Part shown: piece after piece, positions 36,960 through 46,250 of the stretch | Numbering within the stretch: position 1 is the stretch's first letter | Layout of the letters: the number at the start of each line of letters is the position of its first letter | Assembly: GCA_902800715.1 (NCBI GenBank) | Contig: CADCFN010000015.1 | Location: 1 to 64,000, forward strand | DNA: 64,000 bases | Direction: 5' to 3' | DNA from: an uncultured Bacteroidales bacterium | Lineage (GTDB): Bacteria > Bacteroidota > Bacteroidia > Bacteroidales > Muribaculaceae | Made by a program: the position numbers and the translations under genes | The notes under the pieces: model-generated | What the model saw: the letters and a program-made list of their open reading frames with translations, nothing else | What the model was told of the DNA's origin: nothing | Database searches by the model: none

Positions 36960-39014
36960 TTAGAACTCGAAGCCGAGGTTGATGTAGATGGAGACTTGCT
37001 TGGTGAAGTTGCTCCAGCTAAGGGAACCGCCCAGCGGACCGAACATGCTGTTGTAGGCATAGGCGACTTGGGCGCCCCAGATGGGCCTGCGTTTAAAGAT
37101 GCCGTCCAGCTTGTCGTTCTGCTCTGCGACGTGTCCCTTTACCATGAGGTAGTGTTCCTTGAACAGGCGTTGCTGCAGCTTGAGGCCCGCAACCAGCAGT
37201 TTGCTGCCCATCAGATGGCAGTGGCCGAAACCGGAGAACTGCAGTTGCTGGGCATAATAGATGCCGTCGCGGTTGCCGCCCAACATGTTGCTGGCACTAG
37301 CGGGCATGTCCTTGCCAAACATCAGTCGCCCGTAAACCATGGGCTGCAGATGGGTCGAGCTGGCCAGCGGCAGTGTCATGCGCCACCGGGCTGTCACCTC
37401 GCTGAATCCGGCATGGCCTTTCCACAGGGCGAAGTTGTCGGTATAGTAGGCATACTGGGCCTCGGCGCGCATACCCTTGTGGGTGAAGTACCAGTTGTCC
37501 TCGGTGTTGTACCGTGCAGCGGCATGGTAGTTGAAATAGTATTCGAACTCCTTGAAGAGGTACTCGTAATTCCTGAGATAATCGATGCTGTACATGCTTG
37601 TCAGCATATCGTAGTGGTGGTAGTGTTCCCAAGAGACGCCCACGTCGAAGTTGAAGTTGAGGGCATCGAGCGAGAGCAGGGTGGCATTGGCCTTCTGATA
37701 GACGAACTTCAGATTGTCGGAGCGGTTCTTCCCCATGTACAGGTCGATGTCCTCATGCCAGATTTCATAGGACAAGCCGATTTTGCGGTGAGGCATGGGT
37801 ATCATGTTCCAAGCCAGGCGGCCCATGGTGCGCTTGCCCAGCCTGAGGGTGAGGTCGAGGGTCTTGTCCAGTTTGGTGCCGAAGTAATAGGTGGCGCCAA
37901 TCTGGGCGGCTACCAGCTCCTCGCTGTCATAGCGCAGGCCCACGCTTGCCTTGATGGAGTTCTTGGCATTGGTCTCGCTCACGAGTTTGTTGGCTTGGTC
38001 ATTGTCGATGTCGCTCAGATGGATGATGCTGTAGTCGGGCTTGTAATCGGCAGGCACGCCTGCTTTTTCCTTCAGTATCATGATGGAGTCCAGCTTGGCT
38101 CTTGTCGCCTCCTCGCCGCGCTTAATCAGTTCCTTGATGGCCGAGCGGTAGAAGTGCGCCGCTGAATAGCCCCTCACCGGAACACGGATGATGAGGTCGC
38201 AATACTTGTCATTCTCATCGCTGCGGTTGTGGATATCGGCACCCACCGAGCGCTCAAGGATGTCTGATGTGGAGTAGTACTTGTCGTTCAAGGCAAGGTC
38301 GGTCCTGATGCCGATGACGATGTCGGCGCCCATCCTGCGGGCAAGGTCGGCGGGGAAGTTGTTCTTGGTGCCGCCGTCAACCAGGATATACGGGTCCATC
38401 CTCACGGGAGCAAAGATGCCAGGCACTGCCATACTCGCCCTGATGGACCTGGCAAGCGAGCCGTGGTCGAGCACCACCTCGCTGTCGGTGATCAGGTCGG
38501 TAGCGATACAGCCGAAGGGGCGGGGCAGCGACTTGAAGTTGATGTCCTCGGGCTGGCGCAGGTAGTGCTGCAGGGTCTTCTCGACATTGATACCGCGGAT
38601 GAAGCCGCCAGCCAACGTGTCCTGGCTCTTGTCCAGAAACAGGCGGTAGTCAAACAGGTAGATATTCTGTTTCTCACGCTCGTCAAGCGCCTGGCTTCTC
38701 ATCGACAGGCGGTCGCGCAGGATATCGCCCCAGTCGATGCTGTTGACGATGTCCTCGATGTCGGTGGCATTGTAGCCCACGGCATACATGCCGCCGATGA
38801 TGCTGCCCATCGACGTGCCGGTGACCATATCGATGGGAATGCCTGCCTCTTCAAGCACCTTGAGGGCGCCGATGTGGATGGTACCCATGGCACCGCCACC
38901 GCACAACACGACAGCGACTTTCTTGCGTTCTTTGTTCTCGGGTCGGGTGACAGTCTGGGCAAACAAGCCACTGACCGCCAGCATCAGTATGAGGGAAGTG
39001 ATGAACCGTTTCAT
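36960..39014 (-). CDS. Patatin-like phospholipase with outer-membrane barrel
   Basis: A 684-residue protein with signal peptide (MKRFITSLILMLAVSGLFAQ). The patatin domain (about 30-240) has the oxyanion loop CGGGAMG, the nucleophile elbow GTSMGS and the catalytic DGG in YILVDGGTKNN. A POTRA-like link and a C-terminal barrel rich in aromatic beta-strands follow, ending in the aromatic-terminated strand IYINLGFEF. The layout is that of PlpD-like type V-related esterases, expected at the outer membrane. A -7 box TATCTTTG (39037-39044) lies upstream. Confidence 0.9.
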   Translation of the reverse strand: MKRFITSLILMLAVSGLFAQTVTRPENKERKKVAVVLCGGGAMGTIHIGALKVLEEAGIPIDMVTGTSMGSIIGGMYAVGYNATDIEDIVNSIDWGDILRDRLSMRSQALDEREKQNIYLFDYRLFLDKSQDTLAGGFIRGINVEKTLQHYLRQPEDINFKSLPRPFGCIATDLITDSEVVLDHGSLARSIRASMAVPGIFAPVRMDPYILVDGGTKNNFPADLARRMGADIVIGIRTDLALNDKYYSTSDILERSVGADIHNRSDENDKYCDLIIRVPVRGYSAAHFYRSAIKELIKRGEEATRAKLDSIMILKEKAGVPADYKPDYSIIHLSDIDNDQANKLVSETNAKNSIKASVGLRYDSEELVAAQIGATYYFGTKLDKTLDLTLRLGKRTMGRLAWNMIPMPHRKIGLSYEIWHEDIDLYMGKNRSDNLKFVYQKANATLLSLDALNFNFDVGVSWEHYHHYDMLTSMYSIDYLRNYEYLFKEFEYYFNYHAAARYNTEDNWYFTHKGMRAEAQYAYYTDNFALWKGHAGFSEVTARWRMTLPLASSTHLQPMVYGRLMFGKDMPASASNMLGGNRDGIYYAQQLQFSGFGHCHLMGSKLLVAGLKLQQRLFKEHYLMVKGHVAEQNDKLDGIFKRRPIWGAQVAYAYNSMFGPLGGSLSWSNFTKQVSIYINLGFEF

Positions 39015-39103
39015 GGATTTATGTTAGTTTTTGCTGCAAAGATACATGTTTTTTTCATGATAATTGTTACCTTTGTACATTGAATTAAAACCGTTACTGC
39101 AAT

Positions 39104-40303
39104 ATGAAGACTTATCTCGTGACTGGAGCCGCAGGCTTTATCGGCTCAAACTTTGTGAAATACATCCTTGGTAAATATGGCGACAATATCGAGATTATCA
39201 TCCTCGACGCCTTGACCTATGCCGGCAACCTGGCCTCCATCAAAAATGAGTTGGAACGCCCCAATGTGACCTTCGTCCGTGGCGACGTGGGAGACCGCGA
39301 ACTGGTGCAGGGCATCATGCGCGACTATGATGTGGACTATATCGTCAATTTTGCCGCCGAGAGTCATGTGGACCGCAGCATCACCAATCCGCGCCTCTTC
39401 CTCGAGACCAACATCCTGGGCACACAGAACATGCTAGACTGCGCACGAGAGGCTTGGTTTACGGGCAAGGACGCACAGGGCCGCAATACCTATGCCCCAG
39501 GCAAGAAATACCTGCAGATTTCGACCGACGAGGTCTATGGCTCGCTGAGCAAGGATTTTGACGAGCCCCACGAGCTGGAGGTGAGCGATGACGTGCGCGA
39601 GGTTATCCAGGGCCGCACCGACCTCAAGACCTACGGCACCCGTTTCTTCACCGAGGAGACCCCGCTGGCACCGCGTTCGCCCTATTCGGCCAGCAAGACC
39701 AGCGCCGATCTCATCACCATGGCCTATCACGAGACCTACGGGCTGCCCGTCAACATCACCCGTTGCAGCAACAACTACGGACCCTACCACTTCCCCGAGA
39801 AGCTTATCCCGCTGATTATCAAGAATATCCTCGAGGGTAAGAAACTGCCCGTCTATGGCAAGGGCGAGAACGTGCGCGACTGGCTCTACGTCGAGGACCA
39901 CTGCAAGGGCATCGACCTGGTGCTGCGTCAGGGCACCGTCGGTGAGGTGTATAACATCGGCGGTTTCAACGAGGAGAGCAACATCAACATCGTCAAGCAG
40001 GTTATCGCCATCATCGCCCGCATCATGCGCGACGAGCCCGAGTACCAGCAGTTGCTCAAATGCGACCTGAGCGTCATCAACGACGGCCTCATCGAGTTTG
40101 TTACCGACCGCCCGGGCCACGACATGCGCTATGCCATCGACCCCACCAAGATTGCCCGCGAACTCGGCTGGTATCCCGAAACCCCCTTCACCGAGGGCAT
40201 TGAAAAGACCATCCGCTGGAACCTCGACAACCAGCCTTGGGTACAGAGCGTCACCAGCGGCGACTACCAGAAGTACTACGAGGAAATGTACGGCAACCGA
40301 TAA
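39104..40303 (+). CDS. rfbB: dTDP-glucose 4,6-dehydratase
   Basis: Makes dTDP-4-keto-6-deoxyglucose for rhamnose and other deoxysugars. TGAAGFIGSN binds NAD; ISTDEVYG and YSASK (Tyr-x-x-x-Lys) are catalytic; NNYGPYHFPEKLIPL is family-specific. It has 399 residues, slightly long because of an insertion around DEPHELEVSDDVREVIQG. A -7 box TACCTTTG (39068-39075) precedes it, divergent from the patatin gene. The rfbACD partners are not in the window. Confidence 0.95.
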   Translation: MKTYLVTGAAGFIGSNFVKYILGKYGDNIEIIILDALTYAGNLASIKNELERPNVTFVRGDVGDRELVQGIMRDYDVDYIVNFAAESHVDRSITNPRLFLETNILGTQNMLDCAREAWFTGKDAQGRNTYAPGKKYLQISTDEVYGSLSKDFDEPHELEVSDDVREVIQGRTDLKTYGTRFFTEETPLAPRSPYSASKTSADLITMAYHETYGLPVNITRCSNNYGPYHFPEKLIPLIIKNILEGKKLPVYGKGENVRDWLYVEDHCKGIDLVLRQGTVGEVYNIGGFNEESNINIVKQVIAIIARIMRDEPEYQQLLKCDLSVINDGLIEFVTDRPGHDMRYAIDPTKIARELGWYPETPFTEGIEKTIRWNLDNQPWVQSVTSGDYQKYYEEMYGNR

Positions 40304-40344
40304 ATCCCCAAAAACTATAAAAAACTATAGATACTATAGGTTCT

Positions 40345-40587
40345 ATGATTATGAAGTATCGGGTGGTTTTTGAGTTCCAGAGCGAGGACTCGGCGATGAG
40401 CGACGTGTACAATTGCAAAGACGAACAGACGGCGTTAGACAAGTTTGCCGAGCTGTGCGATATGCTCGAGCATAGCATAGACCCGACTGACCCGACAGGC
40501 TGGGAGGTCGTTGATGAGCCTGACCTTTACAGCGTCATCAACCGCGAGGAGGGCATCTGCGGCTATGTCCGCCTGCTCGAGGATTGA
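40345..40587 (+). CDS. Small hypothetical protein, 80 residues
   Basis: Begins MIMKYRVVFEFQSEDSAMSD and continues YNCKDEQTALDKFAELCDML. It is acidic, alpha/beta-like, with no signal peptide. It lies 41 nt after rfbB and could be co-transcribed. I do not recognise the family. Codon use matches the neighbours, so a real gene is likely. Confidence 0.55.
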   Translation: MIMKYRVVFEFQSEDSAMSDVYNCKDEQTALDKFAELCDMLEHSIDPTDPTGWEVVDEPDLYSVINREEGICGYVRLLED

Positions 40588-40615
40588 GAGGGTGGTAACT
40601 TATTGAGCCGTTTGG

Positions 40616-42346
40616 TTAAAGGTTAAAGATGATATCAATGATGCTTGTGATGTCATTAATATCGATGATGCCGTTCCTGTTATAGTCGGCCTTGTCCTGA
40701 TTGATGCTTCTCTCTTGCAGCCCCAGTAGGCAGTCGATAAGTGCGGTAACATCGTTGATATCGATAACACGGTCAAAGTTCACGTCTCCAAGCGGGTAGG
40801 GGATAAAGACATTCGTGTCGAGATAGGCGATGTGACGGGTCCACCAGTCACGAAGGTACTCCAACTCGGTGTCAAAATTCAGTTCTCGGCCTGCCAGGTC
40901 GCTGGTATACCCCCATCGTCTGATTTCTCGCTGATCGGCTCCGCAGTTCTTCATCTTATTGAAATAGGCCTGATAGCGGGCAGTGATGCTGTCAGGGTTG
41001 AAAATGGTGCCGCGCAGTTCCCAATAGCGTTCGGTAGCCAGGCCATGAAAAGACGGGTCACTAGTCCACAGGCGGTAGAATAGCCTGTGGTTCTTGAGCT
41101 GCTCGGTCCTGAAATCCGCTTCAGGAGCCACCATGGCATTGTGGTAATAGTTACCCACATTGCTCCAGAATTGTCCCTGCGTGCAGTCCAGGTCCCAAAT
41201 GGCCATGGTCAGGCGCTTGTCGGTTGCCACGTCATAGCAGGCATAATAGAGGTTCTTGCCGACGTTGTCGGGGGCCTGCAGCAGAATCGTGAACAGATAA
41301 TAGTCGCGTATCACCGGAATGTCAAAGTAATCCCCGACACTGTCGAGAAACTCTTGCTCGCTTGACCTCATCGTGAATCTGATGGCATTATACAGCGTCT
41401 GGAAATTGGTTGGCTTCACGTCATCGATATTGGGATACTTCACATAGAAATTATCCCATGTCTTCTTGTTCGCATCAATATTTGGAAGATTGTTGAACAC
41501 CGTGGCATAACTCCATTGCATCGGCTTCCACAGGCCGCCATGGAACACGCCGTTCTCGTAGTCATATTGCTTGAGTTTAAGTTGTTGGCGGTCCATGTGT
41601 TCGTTCAGGCTATAGATTCCCATGTACTCGTCGTTAAGGAACACCTCGACAAAATCACCGCGCACATAATTACGGGCCTTTTTAGGCTCATAGGAGGCAT
41701 AATAGGGGGCATGGGCAAAGTCTGCCCAAATGTCCTTTGACACACGGTTGCGCACGCGTGCAAAATCAATCTGTCCGGCATCCAGTCGCCAGTGGAAGTC
41801 GCTGCGCAGTCCAAAGAAGGACATGTCCTTCTTGCTGCCGTCCTCGTTATAGAACTTCAGGTGGAAGTTGTGCTTCTTGCGGTCGCTCTCTGCTGTTGAA
41901 CTGCCTGCCCAGCGTACACGGGATTTGATGGTCTCCTGGAAGCAGGAATCAGGATGGGTGTAGATTACCGTGGCTTCGTAGTATGGGCGTTTGACAAAAT
42001 TGCCATAGATTTGTATGACAGGCCAATAGGTGAATTGGATGTTGGCGTTGAGGACTACTGAGCCCCTGTATACCTGCAATTGATAAGTTGCGTCGGGTTG
42101 CACATTGTGGAAGGTGAAACTGTCGCTAACTTCCAGGCCATCAATGACACAACGCGTCACCGAATCTTCAAGGGTCACCTGTGCCGTGTAGTCGCCACCG
42201 TAAACCATCTCAGGAACTGAAATCAACAAACTGCCGGTAAGGTAATCAACCGCAGGCCTCTTGCCGTCAAACAGCACTTGACCTGATGCGCTCATTGCCA
42301 CCAGCAGTGCAACCAATAACGATAAAATCTTTCCGTAGTTCATCAT
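40616..42346 (-). CDS. Secreted CotH-kinase-like protein with C-terminal dockerin pair
   Basis: A 576-residue protein with signal peptide (to about 22), an N-terminal beta-domain and a CotH-like domain: RVRWAGSSTAESDRKKHNFHLKF, SFFGLRSDFHWRLDA, RNRVSKDIW, then EVFLNDEYMGIYSLNEHMDR and MAIWDLDCTQGQFW. CotH proteins are atypical kinases that phosphorylate proteins outside the cell. The last 60 residues are two EF-hand-like dockerin repeats (GDVNFDRVIDINDVTALID and ADYNRNGIIDINDITSIID). No cohesin is seen, so the dockerin may be a surface or sorting module rather than cellulosomal. Confidence 0.85.
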   Translation of the reverse strand: MMNYGKILSLLVALLVAMSASGQVLFDGKRPAVDYLTGSLLISVPEMVYGGDYTAQVTLEDSVTRCVIDGLEVSDSFTFHNVQPDATYQLQVYRGSVVLNANIQFTYWPVIQIYGNFVKRPYYEATVIYTHPDSCFQETIKSRVRWAGSSTAESDRKKHNFHLKFYNEDGSKKDMSFFGLRSDFHWRLDAGQIDFARVRNRVSKDIWADFAHAPYYASYEPKKARNYVRGDFVEVFLNDEYMGIYSLNEHMDRQQLKLKQYDYENGVFHGGLWKPMQWSYATVFNNLPNIDANKKTWDNFYVKYPNIDDVKPTNFQTLYNAIRFTMRSSEQEFLDSVGDYFDIPVIRDYYLFTILLQAPDNVGKNLYYACYDVATDKRLTMAIWDLDCTQGQFWSNVGNYYHNAMVAPEADFRTEQLKNHRLFYRLWTSDPSFHGLATERYWELRGTIFNPDSITARYQAYFNKMKNCGADQREIRRWGYTSDLAGRELNFDTELEYLRDWWTRHIAYLDTNVFIPYPLGDVNFDRVIDINDVTALIDCLLGLQERSINQDKADYNRNGIIDINDITSIIDIIFNL

Positions 42347-42527
42347 GATAGTGATATAATCATTAATCCGATTTAATGTGAATACATGTTTTTATGATTT
42401 TGCAAATGTAACTATAAATGCCGATTTATATTCCAATGGAGGCAAAGAATCTGCTTTTTTCTTGTGAGGACAGTTGGGTATCATTGATGATTCCAACTGA
42501 ATAATATAAAGCATTTGCTTTTTCACA

Positions 42528-42935
42528 TTGACATTTCATGGTGGTGTGTTGTATCTTTGTGCGGAGGGAGTAAAATAGCGATTAACAATCATTTGTATTT
42601 CCGCGCCCCTCTTTTTGTTTTAGTAGCGTAAAAAACATTGTTGAAAATCAGCGATTTGGAAAACTGATAGGCAAACCATGCGATTGCTTTTTGGCATGGA
42701 ATAGTACATGAGCTTGCTGTGTATCATACGTTGAGGACCACTGTCGCTATCCGAATCTTCCAATAGAAAACCATTGTTAGGGCTCAATCTTGTCAGTCGG
42801 GAGTGACGATTTGTCACCTTATTATATTGTGGCATGAGTTTTGAGGTGGAGTGGGGCAGAAACTTCCCTCCACTTGTTGCGGCCACGCCACGGCGAGGTC
42901 TTTTAAAGACAAACAATTTAAAACTACAATAAATT
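42528..42935 (+). promoter_or_regulatory. htpG promoter and long leader
   Basis: -7 TATCTTTG (42552-42559) with TTGA 20 nt upstream (42528-42531). The expected leader of about 370 nt is unusually long. It contains a GGTGGAG/CTCCAC hairpin (about 42845-42873) and a GTCTTTTAAAGAC palindrome just before the gene. Heat or structural control is possible but not shown. Confidence 0.45.
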
Positions 42936-44990
42936 ATGCCAAAAGGAACTATTGGGGTAACGACTAACAACATCTTCCCCGTTATTAAGAAATTTCTGTA
43001 CAGTGACCATGAGATTTTCCTGCGTGAGCTGGTGAGCAACGCCGTTGATGCCACGCAGAAGCTTAAAACATTGCAGGGCGCCGGCGACTTCAAAGGCTCG
43101 ACCGAGGACCTGCGCGTGAATATTGCTGTCGATAAGGAGGCCGGTACGCTCACCGTGAGCGATAGCGGTATCGGCATGACAGCCGAGGAAATCGACAAGT
43201 ACATCAACCAGATTGCCTTCTCGGGTGCCGAGGAGTTCCTCGAGAAATACAAGGACAGCGCCAATGCCATCATCGGCCATTTCGGTCTGGGCTTCTACTC
43301 GGCGTTTATGGTTGCCAAGAAAGTGGAAATTCGCACCTTGAGCTGGCAGGAGGGCGCCAAGGCCGTGCATTGGTCTTGCGACGGCTCTCCCGAGTTTGAG
43401 ATGGACGAATGTGACAAGGCCGAGCGCGGTACCGACATCATCCTCACGCTAGATGACGATGAGAAGGAGTTCCTTGAGTCGGCACGCATCGAGGCCCTGC
43501 TGAAGAAATATTGCCGCTTCCTGCCCGTGCCCATCATCTTCGGCAAGGAACAGGAGTGGAAAGACGGCAAGTACCAGGATACCGACAAAGACAAGGTCAT
43601 CAACGACGTGGAGCCCCTGTGGTCGCGCATGCCCGCTGACCTCAAGGATGAGGACTACCTGAAGTTCTACCATGCCATTGAGCCGATGCAGGACGATCCC
43701 TTGTTCTGGATTCACCTCAACGTGGACTATCCTTTCACCCTCACCGGTATCCTCTATTTCCCCAAAATCAAAAACAACCTCGACATCCGCAAGGACCGCA
43801 TCCAGCTCTACTGCAACCAGGTCTATGTTACCGATAGCGTTGAGGGTGTTGTCCCCGACTGGCTGATGCTGCTGCAGGGCGTCATCGACAGCCCCGACAT
43901 CCCGCTGAACGTGTCGCGCAGCTACCTGCAGAGCGACCGCGCCGTGAAGAAGATTTCGACCTATATCACCAAGAAGGTCGCTGCACGTCTTGAGGAAATC
44001 GCCAAGAACCAGCCCGACGAGTTTGAGAAAAAGTGGAACGATATCAAGATATTCATCGAGTACGGTATGCTGAGCGACGAGAAGTTCTGCGAGTCCGGCC
44101 TCAAGTTTGCTTTGCTCGAGAATACCGAAGGCAAGTACTTCAAGATTGACGACTACCGCACACTCATCGAGGGTGAGCAGAAAGACAAGGACGGAAACCT
44201 CATCTGCCTGTATGCTACCGACAAGGAGGCACAGTATGCCTACATCAAGGCTGCCACCGACAAGGGCTATGACGTGCTGATGATGAACGGTGAACTGGAC
44301 GTGCCCTTCGTGAGCATGCTGGAGCAGAAGATGGAAAAGGAAAAGATGCGCTTCGTGCGTGTGGACAGCGACGTGCTTGACAACCTCATCCGCAAGCAGG
44401 AGGAATTCAAGCCCCAGTTCACGCCCGAACAGCAGGAAATCGCACGGACGCTCTTCAAATCACAGATTCCGTCTGTCGAAAAGGCCGACTTTATGGTCAG
44501 CTTTGCCGCCATGGCACCTGAAGACCAGCCCGTGGTCATCACCCAGGCCGAGTACATGCGCCGCATGAAAGACATGGCGCGCTTCCAGCCCGGCATGAGC
44601 TTCTATGGCGAAATGCCCGACATGTACAGCATGGTGCTCAACACCAAGCACCCGCTCATCCAGAAGGTCATCGAGCAGGCCGAGCAGTCGCTTGACACCG
44701 AGCTCAAACCCGTGAATGAGGAAATCAGTGCCACTCAAAATGTGATTAACGCTCTGCAAGACCTCAATAAGGACGGTAAAGAAATGCCCGAGGACAAGAA
44801 AAAGGATCTGGAGGATAACCGTAAGCATATCGATGAGTTGCGTCAAAAGAAAGAAAACATCGTCGCAGCCTATGCCGCAGGTGAGAGCCGTGTTCATCAG
44901 CTCATAGACATCGCCTTGTTGAGCAACGGTATGCTCAAGGGCGAGGGACTGACCAGATTCCTGAAGCGCTCGGTCGGCTTGCTCAAGTGA
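42936..44990 (+). CDS. htpG: Molecular chaperone HtpG (Hsp90)
   Basis: A 684-residue Hsp90. The GHKL ATPase motifs are ELVSNAVDA, DSGIGMTAEEI and GHFGLGFYSAFMVA; the middle-domain catalytic Arg is in NVSRSYLQSDRAVKKI. The C-terminal dimerisation domain ends in GLLK. Full length and unbroken. It is followed by a clear terminator. Confidence 0.97.
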   Translation: MPKGTIGVTTNNIFPVIKKFLYSDHEIFLRELVSNAVDATQKLKTLQGAGDFKGSTEDLRVNIAVDKEAGTLTVSDSGIGMTAEEIDKYINQIAFSGAEEFLEKYKDSANAIIGHFGLGFYSAFMVAKKVEIRTLSWQEGAKAVHWSCDGSPEFEMDECDKAERGTDIILTLDDDEKEFLESARIEALLKKYCRFLPVPIIFGKEQEWKDGKYQDTDKDKVINDVEPLWSRMPADLKDEDYLKFYHAIEPMQDDPLFWIHLNVDYPFTLTGILYFPKIKNNLDIRKDRIQLYCNQVYVTDSVEGVVPDWLMLLQGVIDSPDIPLNVSRSYLQSDRAVKKISTYITKKVAARLEEIAKNQPDEFEKKWNDIKIFIEYGMLSDEKFCESGLKFALLENTEGKYFKIDDYRTLIEGEQKDKDGNLICLYATDKEAQYAYIKAATDKGYDVLMMNGELDVPFVSMLEQKMEKEKMRFVRVDSDVLDNLIRKQEEFKPQFTPEQQEIARTLFKSQIPSVEKADFMVSFAAMAPEDQPVVITQAEYMRRMKDMARFQPGMSFYGEMPDMYSMVLNTKHPLIQKVIEQAEQSLDTELKPVNEEISATQNVINALQDLNKDGKEMPEDKKKDLEDNRKHIDELRQKKENIVAAYAAGESRVHQLIDIALLSNGMLKGEGLTRFLKRSVGLLK

Positions 44991-45018
44991 AATGTAGAAA
45001 AGACTTTATTGTAATTGG

Positions 45019-45056
45019 TGAAGGCATTGCTGATGGCAGTGCCTTCATCAGTTTTT
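45019..45056 (+). terminator. Intrinsic terminator after htpG
   Basis: TGAAGGCA (45019-45026) pairs with TGCCTTCA (45040-45047), followed by TCAG and five Ts. Confidence 0.75.
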
Positions 45057-45178
45057 CTGGAATTCCTGTTTTTTCGCCCATTATGGTGCCTGTCTGATGA
45101 AAATGTATTATCTTTGCTTTCTGCTAAATGGATGTTGAACCTCCTGTCTGCTGTTAACCATTAAAAGACCATTGTGAT

Positions 45179-45865
45179 ATGAAGAAGAGATTGATACCGT
45201 TTTTCGTTGCACTGCTAGCAGCTTTCACCGCCATGGGCCAGGTGCCGCAGTTTAATGCTGAGAGTTATTTGGACTGGATTTATTCCAATCCAGCCATTGA
45301 ACTTAACGCCACCACGATTCTGGGAAACCGCATTGTGCTTTATACCAATAGCAATGGTTTTCCCCTCACCTTGACATCGCCCCAGTTCCAATGCTACGGG
45401 CGACAGACAATCAACATGACGGTGACCTGGATTACCGACCAGTGGCATAATACCAATTTCAATGTGGACAAGGTGGCGTTGACGGCAGCCCTGCTCGATG
45501 CAGACGGCGTGTCGGTTGATTCGGTTACTTACACACTCACTTCCGAAACGGTGAGCCGCACCAATATTCTGAACATGTCTATCACTACGCCCCGTGGAAT
45601 GTCAAAGGCAAGGCTGCGTTTCGCTTCGTGGAGAGGTGATGTCAACAGCTGCGGCGCTGTCAGGCAGATTGTGATGACCACCGTCCTCAAGGGAGACGTG
45701 AATCAGGATGGAGAGGTCAGCGTGGCAGACATTAACGCCATTGTGGATGTCATCATGGGTAAACCTGCCGCTGAAGACCTGATAGCCCACGCTGATGTCA
45801 ATATGGATAAGGAAATCAGCCTGGCGGACATCAACGATGTGATTGACATCATCGTTGGCAAATGA
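45179..45865 (+). CDS. Small secreted protein with C-terminal dockerin pair
   Basis: A 228-residue protein: signal peptide (MKKRLIPFFVALLAAFTAMGQ), a beta-rich domain of about 140 residues with no family I recognise, and two dockerin-like repeats (GDVNQDGEVSVADINAIVD and ADVNMDKEISLADINDVID). Each repeat has the DxNxDGxxxxxD calcium loop. It shares this C-terminal layout with the CotH protein on the other side of htpG. A -7 box TATCTTTG (45109-45116) lies upstream. Confidence 0.8.
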   Translation: MKKRLIPFFVALLAAFTAMGQVPQFNAESYLDWIYSNPAIELNATTILGNRIVLYTNSNGFPLTLTSPQFQCYGRQTINMTVTWITDQWHNTNFNVDKVALTAALLDADGVSVDSVTYTLTSETVSRTNILNMSITTPRGMSKARLRFASWRGDVNSCGAVRQIVMTTVLKGDVNQDGEVSVADINAIVDVIMGKPAAEDLIAHADVNMDKEISLADINDVIDIIVGK

Positions 45866-46166
45866 TGCATCTTGCTGCAACAATAAGCGTCGGATTCTTT
45901 TTCTCCCTGCGCCAGAGTCAGCTCTCGAGTGTGACAAACGTGAAAAAAGTGGAATTTTATCTCAAATTAATCCGTTTTTCGGGGTTTTGACGCACTTGGA
46001 GCGAATTTTTAATATAAATATTTGCTTAAATCAGTTTTTCGAAGTAATTTTGCTTGTTAGACTATAATGCAGAGCCCGAATTTGGCGTTTTTTTAGGGGA
46101 AAATGTCTCAAAATGCGCTTAAAATCGTCTTTTTTGACCTTTTTTCTTCCTTAATGAATGTTAAAT

Positions 46167-46198
46167 TTTGGCTGTATTAGAAATTTATATTACTTTTG
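46167..46198 (+). promoter_or_regulatory. Promoter of the OmpA-family gene
   Basis: -33 TTTG (46167-46170), 20-nt spacer, -7 TACTTTTG (46191-46198). Leader about 45-50 nt, AT-rich, with a string of adenines before the ATG as in highly expressed Bacteroidota genes. The rest of the 385-nt gap shows nothing else. Confidence 0.75.
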
Positions 46199-46250
46199 CC
46201 AAAAATATCGTCTAATCATTATAAATAGTGTTTAATAAATTTATTAAAAA

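Noticed and set aside
36942-38165. 407-codon plus-strand frame opposite the patatin gene
   Set aside because: Antisense shadow; the minus strand encodes a clear patatin-barrel protein with signal peptide.
42620-43273. 217-codon minus-strand frame upstream of and into htpG
   Set aside because: Overlaps the conserved htpG N-terminus antisense; serine-rich shadow composition.
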